A stretch of DNA of 64,000 nt from Promethearchaeota archaeon (GTDB lineage Archaea > Asgardarchaeota > Lokiarchaeia > Sigyniarchaeales > Promethearchaeaceae): assembly GCA_016933055.1 (NCBI GenBank), contig JAFGBS010000001.1, positions 1 through 64,000 on the forward strand. The letters run 5' to 3'. Positions within the stretch are counted from its first letter, which is position 1. Each line of letters opens with the position of its first letter. The notes under the pieces were generated by a model. That model ran no database searches. It saw only the letters and a program-made list of their open reading frames with translations, and was not told the origin of the DNA. A program made the position numbers and the translations under genes. This document shows, piece after piece, positions 1 to 9,631 of this stretch.

Positions 1-1483
1 CTTCTAACTTCTGTCGTTTTTCCTGTTCTCTTCGTTCTTGTTCTTTCTTTTGAAATTTGATTGATTCTTCAAGTTTCCTTTGTTCTTCAATTTCTTGTTC
101 TCGCTTTTTATTGTACAGAACACGTTCTTTTTGATCATCAGCGTATAATTTTTCATACATAGAAATTGCCGAATCTAATTTACTTGCCTCTCCTTTCCAC
201 CCGATTTTATGCAATATCTCTTTAGAATTTTGATATGTCTCTTTCGCACGCAAATAAGGACATTCTAATGAAAACTTATCAATTATTGCGTGTTCCTTAT
301 AGAACTTAACTTCTTTTTCGATATCTTCAATTTGTTTGAATGCCTGTTCACTGGCTTCTTTTTCTTGCTGTTTTGATTTCTCCAATATCTCTAGTTTTTT
401 ACGTTTTTGTTCTTCCCGATTTTTTGATTCTACTTCCTGTTCTTTAATTCTTCTAGCGATTTCTAAGTCTTCTTCTTCTTTAAGTCGCTTTGCTAGTAGG
501 TCTCGTTTTTGTCGTTCTTGTTCTTCCCAAATTTTATTTTCAAGAATTTTTATTGTGTCATTTAACTTGATAATTTCTTGTTTCCAACCCAATCTTGCCA
601 TAACATCCTTTATATTGCCATAGAGTTCCAAAGCTCTTACCAAATCATTGGATTTTTCATACAGAGAGGCTTTATCGAGATCTGCATAGACTTGATTTTC
701 CAATTCTTTCCGAGACAATGATTGCTGAATTATTAACTTCTTTTTCTCTTCTAATTCTTTGAGTTTTTTACTCTGTGCATTCAATTCCAATTCTTTGGCT
801 TTCCAAGTACTCTCTTGTTCTTGAAGACTCTTTTTTTCTTTCTCATCTTTTAGAAGAGCGAGATTTTTTTCTTTAATAAAATTTTGAATGGTGTTTTCGA
901 CTTTTTCAGCTTCCGTATTCCACTTAATATCCAAAAAAAGGTTTTTAGCTTGACGGTATTTCGCTATTAATTCATCATACTGTTGATTTTTGTGAAAAAC
1001 CTGTCCTTCTTCCAAAAGTTGGAATGCAGCATTTGAGATTCGATCTTCTTCTTTTTTTTTTTCTTGTAATTGTTTCAGTTTATTCTCTCTTTCTTGATGC
1101 TCTCTTTCTAATTCTTTTTTGTGACTTTGGATTAATGTTTGTTGCTCCTTCTCTTCTATTTCTTTTTCTCTTTGTTGTTGAATCTTTAATTCTTCTTTTT
1201 TGATATTATTCTGACGTTTGAATTGCGCGTTTTGAATGAGATCATAAACCTGTCTTTGTTTAATACCCCAAGGATGATCACTTATAATTTTATATGCCTC
1301 AATGAGTTTGAAGAGGGCTGCGTCAAAATCTGACTCTTGTAATAGCCTATCAGATTCTATACATAAACTATCTACTTTTTTTTCATAATTGTTTTTATTA
1401 TTCATCTGTTCAGCCATGGATAGCGTGCTTTCCATCGGAGCAGTTAAGATTTCCAATTCTTTCTCTAGCTCTTTATTATTCAT
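1..1483 (-). CDS. Coiled-coil repeat protein, C-terminus cut by window edge
   Basis: Reading the minus strand from ATG at 1483-1481 gives an uninterrupted frame of 494 codons that runs off the left edge, so the C-terminus is missing. The protein is dominated by Lys/Glu/Gln-rich heptad-like stretches predicted to form coiled coils. About four degenerate helical units interrupt them, each with a 'YxxA...(G/K)W' core: residues about 50-75 (SDFDAALF...HPWGI) and later units ending DIKWNTEA, RLGWKQEI and KIGWKGEA. These resemble TPR/SEL1-like helical hairpins embedded in coiled coil. There is no signal peptide or membrane segment, so it is probably a cytosolic scaffold. Function is unknown. The length, unusual for an archaeal protein, fits the large coiled-coil proteins of Asgard genomes. 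The plus-strand frame inside it is an antisense shadow. Confidence 0.8.
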   Translation of the reverse strand, partial: MNNKELEKELEILTAPMESTLSMAEQMNNKNNYEKKVDSLCIESDRLLQESDFDAALFKLIEAYKIISDHPWGIKQRQVYDLIQNAQFKRQNNIKKEELKIQQQREKEIEEKEQQTLIQSHKKELEREHQERENKLKQLQEKKKEEDRISNAAFQLLEEGQVFHKNQQYDELIAKYRQAKNLFLDIKWNTEAEKVENTIQNFIKEKNLALLKDEKEKKSLQEQESTWKAKELELNAQSKKLKELEEKKKLIIQQSLSRKELENQVYADLDKASLYEKSNDLVRALELYGNIKDVMARLGWKQEIIKLNDTIKILENKIWEEQERQKRDLLAKRLKEEEDLEIARRIKEQEVESKNREEQKRKKLEILEKSKQQEKEASEQAFKQIEDIEKEVKFYKEHAIIDKFSLECPYLRAKETYQNSKEILHKIGWKGEASKLDSAISMYEKLYADDQKERVLYNKKREQEIEEQRKLEESIKFQKKEQERREQEKRQKLE

Positions 1484-1610
1484 TTAGCTCTCCTTCTTCA
1501 CATGCCAAGGTGTGCACTAGTATGTAAGTTAACAATATCGTTACTATAGTAAATATTATCCTATAGATAATTTGGAAAATTAAAAGATAAGGTAGATCCT
1601 ATCAGAGGAA

Positions 1611-2021
1611 TTATTCAATTGGGTCTCCCAAAAGTTCCTCATGGGAATTTAAATAGTCATCACAGATTTTTTCCCCTTCTTGAGTTAACTTATAGCCTTG
1701 ATCATTTTTTTCACAATATCCAAGTGTTTCACATGCACTCAATATCTCCCGTACTTCGGGTTCCTCCTTTTTCTCCTTAAAATCAGAGCGTAAACAATAT
1801 AGTATATCCTCTAAGGGGACTGGATTTCCTCCATTTTCATCATTCATAACCCCCAATGCAGCAATAATAAGACTTTGCTCCTGTACATTTGTGTCCATCT
1901 TATCTTCCCATTCTTCCAAAAGCCATAAGTGATCGAGTAGCATTTTTTTGATCATTGCCTCATTACCACTCTTAAAATATTCCTGAAATTCCTCTCTGAT
2001 CTTCTTTTTCTTTAAAACCAT
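1611..2021 (-). CDS. Small hypothetical protein with C-terminal winged-helix-like segment
   Basis: 136 residues, ATG start. The N-terminal half is helical and charged. The C-terminal half (about residues 60-125) reads like a winged helix: a helix with VPLEDILYCL, a second helix with EVREILSACETLGY, then a wing and the phrase GYKLTQEGEKI, which is the usual 'Y.LT..G' end of MarR/ArsR-like winged helices. It could be a small DNA-binding regulator or a protein-interaction module. It lies on the same strand as the coiled-coil gene downstream, separated by about 127 bases, and diverges from the UPF0182-like gene across a 130-base gap. I do not recognise the family. Confidence 0.65.
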   Translation of the reverse strand: MVLKKKKIREEFQEYFKSGNEAMIKKMLLDHLWLLEEWEDKMDTNVQEQSLIIAALGVMNDENGGNPVPLEDILYCLRSDFKEKKEEPEVREILSACETLGYCEKNDQGYKLTQEGEKICDDYLNSHEELLGDPIE

Positions 2022-2151
2022 TTCAATCGCTATTTATCACTAATTTGGGTTATTGTTATTATAGTTACGAAATTTTGTCTTTAATAAATTATTGGAAAGA
2101 AATATAATCTCATAAACGTTTTATGGACACACATGAATGGAGTTCTAAGAA

Positions 2152-5100
2152 ATGGTAAAAAAACACTGTGAAAAACACTCAAGTTTTGTATATAATTGCA
2201 ATGAATGTAGACGAGCTAATAATATGGCTGTAGTGAATCATACATCCCCAGCCCAATCAAAGGACAAACCTCAACCAAAAAAGAAACAATCTAAAAGCCA
2301 AACGAAATCTGAAAAAGTCGAACAACCAAAAAAAATATCTGGCGTAAAGATCCCTATTGAAGAAGATTTTGATGAATTCGAAGATGATTTTGAGGGACCT
2401 GAAGATAATGGGGGCAGGTATAATTATCGAAAACCTCCCAGCAGAAGGAAAACGATATCTATCATAGCTGGAATGATCGTCGCGACAATCATCATTTTAA
2501 TTATTGCTTTATACGCAATACCAAAATGGTATGGAAGAATTTCACTGAATAACCAATTATATGCTGCAAAAAGTGATATAAGTGCCTCATATTGGGACTA
2601 TTATGTATTAAATTACTGGTCAACTCGATTTATAATAAATAAAACTGGTTTAATTGGTGGATTAATTGGTTGTATTGTATTTAGTATTCCCCCAGAAACA
2701 AACATATTTACTCTTATTTCGAATCGGTTGGGATGGAGGAAACTAACCACATGGAAGGTTTTGGTAATATGGTGGACTGCTGGATTTGTCATCTTTTATT
2801 TATTCGGACAATTAATTGATGTATTCTCAGAATTCAGTTTGACTATTTTCATGATTGAGAACGGAGACCTTGATATTAGCGGATTTTTCTCTGCATTTGT
2901 TGTATTGCGTGATCCTTCCCAGTTACAAATAGTTGATGTATTTGTTTATACGAATCTATTCCGCCCCATTATAAATTACCTTGTGATCTTGATTATAATA
3001 CGGTTAATTATCAGTATTGTAACGAAGATCTTCATTGATTTCAATTATTACAATATAGCAGCAAAAGGGAGTTTTATCATTGCCCTCCTCTTTGTGATGA
3101 ATTTCTTCTCGATTCCTCGTAAAGCATACGATGGATTAAGATTGATACTAGTATGGACAACACCCTTGGCTATAATTGGATTTACGACACTTGGGATATT
3201 CTTCCTGATTTACCCTCGGTTCCGAGAAAATATTGATCAGTTTACTCGAGAAGATAGAAAAAGAACAATTATTGCAGTAATTAGCTTGATTGTGTTTCTT
3301 TTAATTCCTGCATTTATCTCTATTCCAACATCAGTAAAAATTAATAATGACCAATCGATTTGGCAAGAACAAAGGTGGGATAAAAGAATTGCTGTAGAAC
3401 GTGAATGGACAATTCAAGCAGCGGGATTAGACATGTTTGATGATTTACGAAGTATAAAAAATCTGAATGAATCAAAAACTGGAAACATCGTCAATTCAAT
3501 TCGGCAATATGATAAAGAAGCTGCTATCTATCAAATGAATGCCTATGCACAAACGACATTTGAGGGTTTAGCGGACTCGGATATCGTATATGTTAAAGGA
3601 AAAGAATATTGGGTTAGTCCCAAAACTCTAAAATATGAAGATTTCATTAAAGGAGATAAGATAAAACAACATACGAATCTTTTTGACCATGTAGAAGGAT
3701 TTCTTGCTATAGATCCATTCACTGGTGAGTTGATCTCGAACCAGAGTAAGTTCTTTTCCATCTTTGGAGTAGATAATTCCTATCCAATCTTTTTTGGGGA
3801 ACATGAGTACAAATACGAAGCCACAAATAACACCCTCATTACCATCAGCTCCGAACATGATGCATTCGATGATGATATCTTATTAAATACAGAGTGGATA
3901 AATTCTGGGGACAATTACAATTACACATATCAAGGGGAAAAAGATGGTACCTTAACGGGATTATCAGCATTTTGGTTTACATTGGATATGGGATTGACTT
4001 CATATGCATTTGACATGAAATTCCAAAAAGATTTCCTGATCAATAGAAATATAATGACACGTGTTTCTAAGATTTTATTACCGGGACTAGAAATAGACGA
4101 AGATCCATACCTTGTGTTCGATTACACCAAAAATACTATGTATTATGCTCTTTCTATATACACAAAAATCCCATTGTTGAGTTATGCTCGAAGTAATTTA
4201 TTGCGTTATATCGGTACGGTGCTATTAGATGTAAAAATGGGGACCTTAGAGTTTGTTCTCAATCCTCAACTCGAAACAGATCAGACAAGTGATCCAACCT
4301 ATCCAATCTGGTCGGTTTATCTGAATGCCTATCCATGGGAATCCGTAAATTCTCCCAACTATGTAAACTGGTTAAAAGAACAACTTCGATATCCTGAAAG
4401 CTTATTTGAATCTCAACTTCAATATGAATACATTTACCACGTAGATGATCCCAGTACTTGGTACGGAGAATCTCAATTTTATGCTCGTCCCCCCTCTGGA
4501 GATTTATTTTATGTCCGGTTTGATTTAGGAGAGGGTGAGGGTTTAGAATTCGTTGGTATAGATCTGGTACAAAGACGTGGTCAATTTGCCACCACATTAG
4601 CTGGAATGTACGTATTGCGACACGGAATGCATTTTGGGGAAGTAATATTTTATAGCGGCATTGAGATAGGGGAAACAAACATGATCGGTCCAAATACTGC
4701 GCTACAAAGTCTAATTGCTGCTGCAACTCAAGACTTAGTTCTCATCGATAAAAAAGATTATGGAAATGTGTTACTCTATCCTTTAGGTACATCCCTCTAT
4801 TATTTTATTCCTGTATATTCTTCATCGGCTGATAATCGATTTCGAGTTCTCAAAATAGCTGGATTTGTGAATGCTTTTAACGCATTAGATGTAGCTTATG
4901 CAGAAAGCGCAGAGGAGGCCTATAAAATACTTAATTTAAGCATTACTGAAGAATTTCAAAGCGGGAATGTGACCCTAATTTATGAGATTGATGATGTGAC
5001 AATCCTTGAAGACATTCTGTTGGATATATATGTGAAATCAAATGATCTGAATTTTTCAGCTCCTGCAAGGAATGTTCAAGTGAACATCTCTATTGAATCC

Positions 5101-5358
5101 GATATTGTTGAAGTATTTCGTCCAGGATTTGAAACGCTGGAAAATTCTACGTTCTCTTGGGGTTCTGGTAATATTGGATATAATTTTACTGTATTTAATG
5201 AATCTTTATTACCATTGGAAGGATTTTCTACAGTTGTTCGTCTCACAGCGAATTTGGGTAGTGTATTTTCAGCTACTATTAAATATAAAGTAGTGTTGAT
5301 CGTAGACGGAGTTGCATATATCCCCGATTTCTACGAATTTGTAACATTTTATAAATAA
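2152..5358 (+). CDS. UPF0182-like large membrane protein with N-terminal zinc-knuckle
   Basis: 1068 residues, ATG start. Residues 4-20 carry C-x2-H and C-x2-C (CEKH, CNEC), a possible zinc knuckle, followed by a Lys/Pro-rich linker and an acidic patch. Transmembrane helices start near residue 100 and about seven follow up to residue 400. A large extracytoplasmic region comes next, with phrases typical of UPF0182/COG1615: YPIFFGE, an ISS/DAF strand, RVSKILLPGLEIDEDPYLV and YYALSIYTKIP. UPF0182 proteins occur in actinobacteria, cyanobacteria and some archaea. Their function is not established. The cytosolic zinc-knuckle extension is not something I associate with the family. It stands alone, with divergent and convergent neighbours. 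Confidence 0.72.
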   Translation: MVKKHCEKHSSFVYNCNECRRANNMAVVNHTSPAQSKDKPQPKKKQSKSQTKSEKVEQPKKISGVKIPIEEDFDEFEDDFEGPEDNGGRYNYRKPPSRRKTISIIAGMIVATIIILIIALYAIPKWYGRISLNNQLYAAKSDISASYWDYYVLNYWSTRFIINKTGLIGGLIGCIVFSIPPETNIFTLISNRLGWRKLTTWKVLVIWWTAGFVIFYLFGQLIDVFSEFSLTIFMIENGDLDISGFFSAFVVLRDPSQLQIVDVFVYTNLFRPIINYLVILIIIRLIISIVTKIFIDFNYYNIAAKGSFIIALLFVMNFFSIPRKAYDGLRLILVWTTPLAIIGFTTLGIFFLIYPRFRENIDQFTREDRKRTIIAVISLIVFLLIPAFISIPTSVKINNDQSIWQEQRWDKRIAVEREWTIQAAGLDMFDDLRSIKNLNESKTGNIVNSIRQYDKEAAIYQMNAYAQTTFEGLADSDIVYVKGKEYWVSPKTLKYEDFIKGDKIKQHTNLFDHVEGFLAIDPFTGELISNQSKFFSIFGVDNSYPIFFGEHEYKYEATNNTLITISSEHDAFDDDILLNTEWINSGDNYNYTYQGEKDGTLTGLSAFWFTLDMGLTSYAFDMKFQKDFLINRNIMTRVSKILLPGLEIDEDPYLVFDYTKNTMYYALSIYTKIPLLSYARSNLLRYIGTVLLDVKMGTLEFVLNPQLETDQTSDPTYPIWSVYLNAYPWESVNSPNYVNWLKEQLRYPESLFESQLQYEYIYHVDDPSTWYGESQFYARPPSGDLFYVRFDLGEGEGLEFVGIDLVQRRGQFATTLAGMYVLRHGMHFGEVIFYSGIEIGETNMIGPNTALQSLIAAATQDLVLIDKKDYGNVLLYPLGTSLYYFIPVYSSSADNRFRVLKIAGFVNAFNALDVAYAESAEEAYKILNLSITEEFQSGNVTLIYEIDDVTILEDILLDIYVKSNDLNFSAPARNVQVNISIESDIVEVFRPGFETLENSTFSWGSGNIGYNFTVFNESLLPLEGFSTVVRLTANLGSVFSATIKYKVVLIVDGVAYIPDFYEFVTFYK

Positions 5359-5400
5359 AATTATTTTTTTTCTTTTCGACAATATTACTGCTTAGCAATT

Positions 5401-5706
5401 TTAATGACTCCGCATTAATGCAATTCTATAGGGAAATAATGTTGCGGTCATTACACCCTCCTTTACAGCAGGATCCTCTTCCATATACTTTGTCGCAGAA
5501 TCCCAAGAACCCTCTATAAATATCACAATACCAAACTGAGAAGCATCGTTATTCAAAGTTCGCCCTGCAAGAATAACTTTTCCTGCATCTGTGTCTTTTT
5601 TTAACCGTTCAAAATGGTCTTGTACTATCTTCTCCTCTTTTTGGGTCCATGCTTTCTCATCAAGCAAATCAGAACGTAATTTTAAGTAATATAGATACTC
5701 TTTCAT
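5401..5706 (-). CDS. YCII-related domain protein
   Basis: 101 residues, ATG start. The sequence has the ferredoxin-like alpha/beta order of YCII-related proteins: N-terminal strand EYLYYLKLR, a helix with DHFERLKKDTDAGKVILAGR, a strand with FGIVIFIEG, then AxxYMEEDPAVKEGVMTATLFPY. 'DPAVKEGV' followed by a short strand is the usual family C-terminus. These small dimeric proteins are thought to bind or act on small molecules, and no activity is proven for most. It sits 9 bases downstream of the GH57 gene on the same strand and may be the last gene of the GH35-GH57 transcript. Confidence 0.75.
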   Translation of the reverse strand: MKEYLYYLKLRSDLLDEKAWTQKEEKIVQDHFERLKKDTDAGKVILAGRTLNNDASQFGIVIFIEGSWDSATKYMEEDPAVKEGVMTATLFPYRIALMRSH

Positions 5707-5715
5707 CAGAATTCC

Positions 5716-6918
5716 TCATAAGGCATTAATTATTTTGTTTTGGGAAGTTAAAACACCGTGCATAATACTCTCGAATACTTCTTTTACTCCCTCAGCGTTC
5801 TCGGGTAAGGATCTTTTCGCATTAATCAATGCAAGTAAAATTTCATTAATTCCTCGCAAAATCATATCAGGAGAGTACCACGGTCTTTTGGAACCCCACC
5901 ATTGAGTACAAGAGTGTAATCCTCTATCCAAAAAATTGCGAGCATTTCTATAGATGTCTTTTTTCTCATTATCCATTGAATTTTCGTATTTTGCAGCAAG
6001 ATGGACAGCTGTGGTGGCAAACATAATTAAGCGATATAATTCTATATGGAGCTCATTTCTCTTATCCAGCCATAATGGGAACGGATTATCTTGAGTTAGA
6101 TCAAAACTCATAGTAGACCATGAGGAAGCTTTAGGGACTTGTGGCTCTTTTTTTGGATATTTATCAATAATTTCAGAGATGGTACACATAGAGATGTCGT
6201 TTCGGTATTCTAATGATTGGAATAGTGGTTTGAGGAATTTATTAATACCATTCTTGACGTGATGCCCGAACGTTTCTCCGTCCATAGCTAAAATCACATA
6301 ATAATCCTTTTTTATGTTCCGATAATTTAATCGATTCACGAAATGGTCAATGGTGTTGATCTTGTTAAATCCCACATCATTGGAAATAAGATCATCTCGA
6401 AAAACTAATTTTAAGGAGGTATTAGAATGGAAGGATATGAAATCCGTTGGAAATACGGGTAAGGTGTTCGCTATCCCGGACATTATCACCCAATCGAACC
6501 CCATTTTACGAATAGGGTCGTAAATTTCTTCACTTACAGCCATCTCTGGAGGGAAAAATCCTCTAGGTGCATAAGCACCGAAAAAACGCTTATTGGTTTC
6601 ATTGTTTAGTTTAATCTGACGAATAACTTCTGGTTCAGGTAGTAGAGGAAGAAGTGGATGGAACTTTCCAGAACCAGTGAACTCAATCTGACCTCGGTTT
6701 GCTAGTGTACCAATAGAATTAATGACATCATTAAATCCATAATCGTTTAATTGTTCTGTAAGGGTTGCATTAATATTTAGGGTTATTTTCGCCGATGGAT
6801 ACTTGTTGAGAGTTTCTAAGATAGGCCGATAACTTTCATTCACAATTTGCTTTAATACTGGAGGGATCTGAGTTGGAGGTTGATAAATATGAAATAAAAA
6901 TGCAAAATGGATCGTCAC
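5716..6918 (-). CDS. Glycoside hydrolase family 57 (alpha-glucan-active)
   Basis: 400 residues, starting at GTG. The N-terminus FAFLFHIYQPP is the classic GH57 first strand with its active-site His. The region around GFFPPEMAVSEEI (about residues 119-131) supplies the nucleophile Glu, and MDGETFGHH (about residues 215-223) supplies the acid/base Asp. GH57 enzymes are retaining alpha-glucan hydrolases or transferases such as amylase and 4-alpha-glucanotransferase. This one is shorter than the roughly 600-residue transferases and has no beta-sandwich tail. No signal peptide is visible, so it is predicted cytosolic. The GTG start overlaps the TGA of the GH35 gene by four bases (GTGA), which implies translational coupling and a shared oligosaccharide substrate. 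Confidence 0.85.
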   Translation of the reverse strand: MTIHFAFLFHIYQPPTQIPPVLKQIVNESYRPILETLNKYPSAKITLNINATLTEQLNDYGFNDVINSIGTLANRGQIEFTGSGKFHPLLPLLPEPEVIRQIKLNNETNKRFFGAYAPRGFFPPEMAVSEEIYDPIRKMGFDWVIMSGIANTLPVFPTDFISFHSNTSLKLVFRDDLISNDVGFNKINTIDHFVNRLNYRNIKKDYYVILAMDGETFGHHVKNGINKFLKPLFQSLEYRNDISMCTISEIIDKYPKKEPQVPKASSWSTMSFDLTQDNPFPLWLDKRNELHIELYRLIMFATTAVHLAAKYENSMDNEKKDIYRNARNFLDRGLHSCTQWWGSKRPWYSPDMILRGINEILLALINAKRSLPENAEGVKEVFESIMHGVLTSQNKIINAL

Positions 6919-9572
6919 AAGAATGTATTCTTTTTAATAATATTAAAATCTACAATTTCGTTTTTTTCTTTTCCATTGAAATGAAGAGTTAGATGCAAAT
7001 CATCACTGTAAACTGCTCGAATTTTAAAGCTGCCTTCCTTTTCATTTCCTATTTGGGAAAATTGAACCCTTAACTTAGAATCAGATTTTAATAGCCGTTT
7101 TGTGATATCCTTTTTTCCTAAAAGCGCCTTTACAGGCTTCTTGGTTAGGATTAATTCCAAAACATTTCTACTACCCCGAAAGTGGGACCCTGTTATGGAG
7201 TATTCCGTGTTTTCATTATTAACAATCTTTCTTACCTCGTTTAACTCAGAAGTGCATACACATAAACAAATATCTTTGTTGATAGTTTTGTTAAAACTCC
7301 ATAGTGAAGAACTTCTTTCCAAAATAGTTACATCCTTAATAACAAAACCATTCACATTTTGAGTGTTTAACCAAATATCATTAAAGATAATTTCGATATT
7401 TTCAAACTTATTATGAGTTAAATTAGTTACTGTCACAAATTCTTCTTTATCTTCAGTTCGCAATCGCGTTACGGTTAGACCTTCCGAATGGATAATTTTT
7501 CTTGGTGATATTTTCAACTGTTCGATAACTTGCTTGAAATATTGTAATCCTTCCTCATCAGGCAAGGGAATGAATCCAAAATGATAAATTTGACCCCCAT
7601 TTTTCATGTTACGATGGAATGCATAGACTTTTTTTGATTGCTCGGATACATCAGTAGCAAGAACAATATTTTTCGTACCTTTGGACTGGTTTTTTTCCGT
7701 ATCCTCTAAATGATAGGAATAAATATTTCGATAGGAATTGAAATTCGTTTTCTCCAGTCTAATACTTTTGGGATTCTCTTTTTTCTGAATACTAGCGTGA
7801 TAAAGTGAAGATAATGTATCATCTGATCGCATATGTCCATTTCTAGTCGGTATATCATAAAAAGAGAGAATTATCCCGCCTTCTTCCGCATAATGTTTCA
7901 GTAAATTCATACTCGTTTTATCTAGAAAGGAAAAAAATATTGCAACGACTATTTTGTGTTTTTTTAAGTCTTCTATAGAACTAGTTTGTAGATCTATCCA
8001 TTTGGGATGATATCCTAATCTAAGGAATATTTCATATTCCGGAAACGGTGATTCTTGTAAAATCTGCTGGGGATCTGGGATAAATCCAAATTTAGAAGTA
8101 TTAAAATTCAAGCGTGAATAAGGATGGTAATACAATACTGCAATATCACCATCGTACACTTTTTCAGCACCTAAAAGTTTTTCACCCCTTACTTGTATAT
8201 AATCGGAATTTGATTCAATCACATCGAAGCTTGGATTTTTTTGCCCTTGAATCCCTATAGGAGCATTATAATCATAAAAATCTCCGATTAATTCTACGAT
8301 TAAAGATTCCCCATTAAAATTTACGCTTTTCTTAAGAATTGAATAGGTATCACCTGACAATTCCGTTTTTGGACTACGCCCTCCTACTCCCATGTAATAA
8401 TTTATTCCTTTAACTCCATTTCCAAGCACCAAGCGGGTTAAAAGATGCACAGAATTTGGTGAAATAATTTCATCTGGAATCCCAATTTTCAGTTCTGGGA
8501 TCAGACAAAGTAGCGGTATTTGAGTTTTTATCAATTCAATATTTGCTTCTAATAGGTATTGATTCTCTTCGATTTGCTTAAGAAAATCATCATGGACGTC
8601 CAAACCCACCGCAATTTTAGTTTTATACGCCTTATAATATGAATTAGCATTTACAGGGGAGGATAAATAAGGGACATTCACCATATAAGGTAAGTACAAT
8701 CCTTTCTTACGGAGAATATAACTCAAGGATGAAATATATTCTTCATTAATTTTCTCTTTAAATTCCATCCAATCTAAATTCCGCATAAATTCTCCCAAAA
8801 TTCTAAATTCATTTTGAGAATTAATTCCATCCTCTTGAGTTCTAGAAGTAGGTGGTTCAACATGATCGAAACTTAGAAAATTTTGACTATACGTTGAATT
8901 TACAGTATCGATATCTCGGTATTTTTCTTTTAAAAATGTCTTATAAAATTCAAGAGCAACGGGATTGTAATCCCCTTCAAAAATACTTTGGTTTTTGCTA
9001 ATATTGATTTCATGATCTAGTTGCAATAAAATTAGACCACCATGAGGGTATAAATGTCTGCGCAACACTCCAGCGATCTTATCCATATATGAATCAACTA
9101 GCCGGAGAAAAGTAGGAGAGAGATATGATATATTTTTATAAGGTTTTCTTAGGGATTTTTTATCCTCATTTTGGCATAATATCTTCGGATGATCTTTTAT
9201 CACCCATGATGGAATTCCTCCATACTGTAAATCCGAATTAATCCACGGTCCTACACGCACGATCAAATAAAATCCTTTATTTTCGCATAAATGCAAAAAA
9301 TGATCTAAATCCTTGGAAGGTGAAGTGATATCGAATTTACCTGCTTCCTCCTCATGATAACTCCAAAAAATACTTGTAGATATTGTATTTAATCCTAAAG
9401 TTTTGGCTTTGGTCAATCGATCCTCCCATTCATCGGATGGTATCCGGAAATAATGAATTTCACCTGAATTTATAAAAACAATCCTAGAACCAATTTGAAA
9501 CCGGTTTTTTCGTATAATTATTCCGTTTGATCTAATTTCTTCTTGCATTTGTAATGAACATCCTAAATCCAT
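6915..9572 (-). CDS. Glycoside hydrolase family 35 (beta-galactosidase-like)
   Basis: About 885 residues from the ATG at 9572; a second ATG at 9548 is possible. The N-terminal TIM barrel shows GH35 landmarks: NSGEIHYFRIP near residue 35, WSYHEEEAGKFD, and VRVGPWINSDLQYGGIPSW. The acid/base region reads LQLDHEINI instead of the usual 'NEYG', so the Glu is kept but the preceding Asn is His. The nucleophile region reads CLIPELKIGIPDE, followed by GINYYMGVGG, matching 'NFYMFHGG'. A glutamine-amidotransferase-like trimerisation domain and beta-sandwich domains probably follow. It has no signal peptide, so it may hydrolyse imported galactosides or exo-glucosaminides. It is translationally coupled to the GH57 gene. 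Confidence 0.83.
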   Translation of the reverse strand: MDLGCSLQMQEEIRSNGIIIRKNRFQIGSRIVFINSGEIHYFRIPSDEWEDRLTKAKTLGLNTISTSIFWSYHEEEAGKFDITSPSKDLDHFLHLCENKGFYLIVRVGPWINSDLQYGGIPSWVIKDHPKILCQNEDKKSLRKPYKNISYLSPTFLRLVDSYMDKIAGVLRRHLYPHGGLILLQLDHEINISKNQSIFEGDYNPVALEFYKTFLKEKYRDIDTVNSTYSQNFLSFDHVEPPTSRTQEDGINSQNEFRILGEFMRNLDWMEFKEKINEEYISSLSYILRKKGLYLPYMVNVPYLSSPVNANSYYKAYKTKIAVGLDVHDDFLKQIEENQYLLEANIELIKTQIPLLCLIPELKIGIPDEIISPNSVHLLTRLVLGNGVKGINYYMGVGGRSPKTELSGDTYSILKKSVNFNGESLIVELIGDFYDYNAPIGIQGQKNPSFDVIESNSDYIQVRGEKLLGAEKVYDGDIAVLYYHPYSRLNFNTSKFGFIPDPQQILQESPFPEYEIFLRLGYHPKWIDLQTSSIEDLKKHKIVVAIFFSFLDKTSMNLLKHYAEEGGIILSFYDIPTRNGHMRSDDTLSSLYHASIQKKENPKSIRLEKTNFNSYRNIYSYHLEDTEKNQSKGTKNIVLATDVSEQSKKVYAFHRNMKNGGQIYHFGFIPLPDEEGLQYFKQVIEQLKISPRKIIHSEGLTVTRLRTEDKEEFVTVTNLTHNKFENIEIIFNDIWLNTQNVNGFVIKDVTILERSSSLWSFNKTINKDICLCVCTSELNEVRKIVNNENTEYSITGSHFRGSRNVLELILTKKPVKALLGKKDITKRLLKSDSKLRVQFSQIGNEKEGSFKIRAVYSDDLHLTLHFNGKEKNEIVDFNIIKKNTFL

Positions 9573-9631
9573 GATCAAAATTGCTGATCTGTGTGCAAAT
9601 ATGGGTGAATAATAAGGGGAGATAAAAGAAT

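Noticed and set aside
336..623. Plus-strand open frame within the coiled-coil gene
   Set aside because: Antisense to the minus-strand coiled-coil gene; its Ser/Phe/Cys-rich composition is what a Lys/Glu/Gln-rich gene gives when read in the wrong frame.
4259..4726. 155-codon minus-strand frame inside the UPF0182-like gene
   Set aside because: Fully contained in the larger gene, no recognisable motif, odd composition; a shadow.
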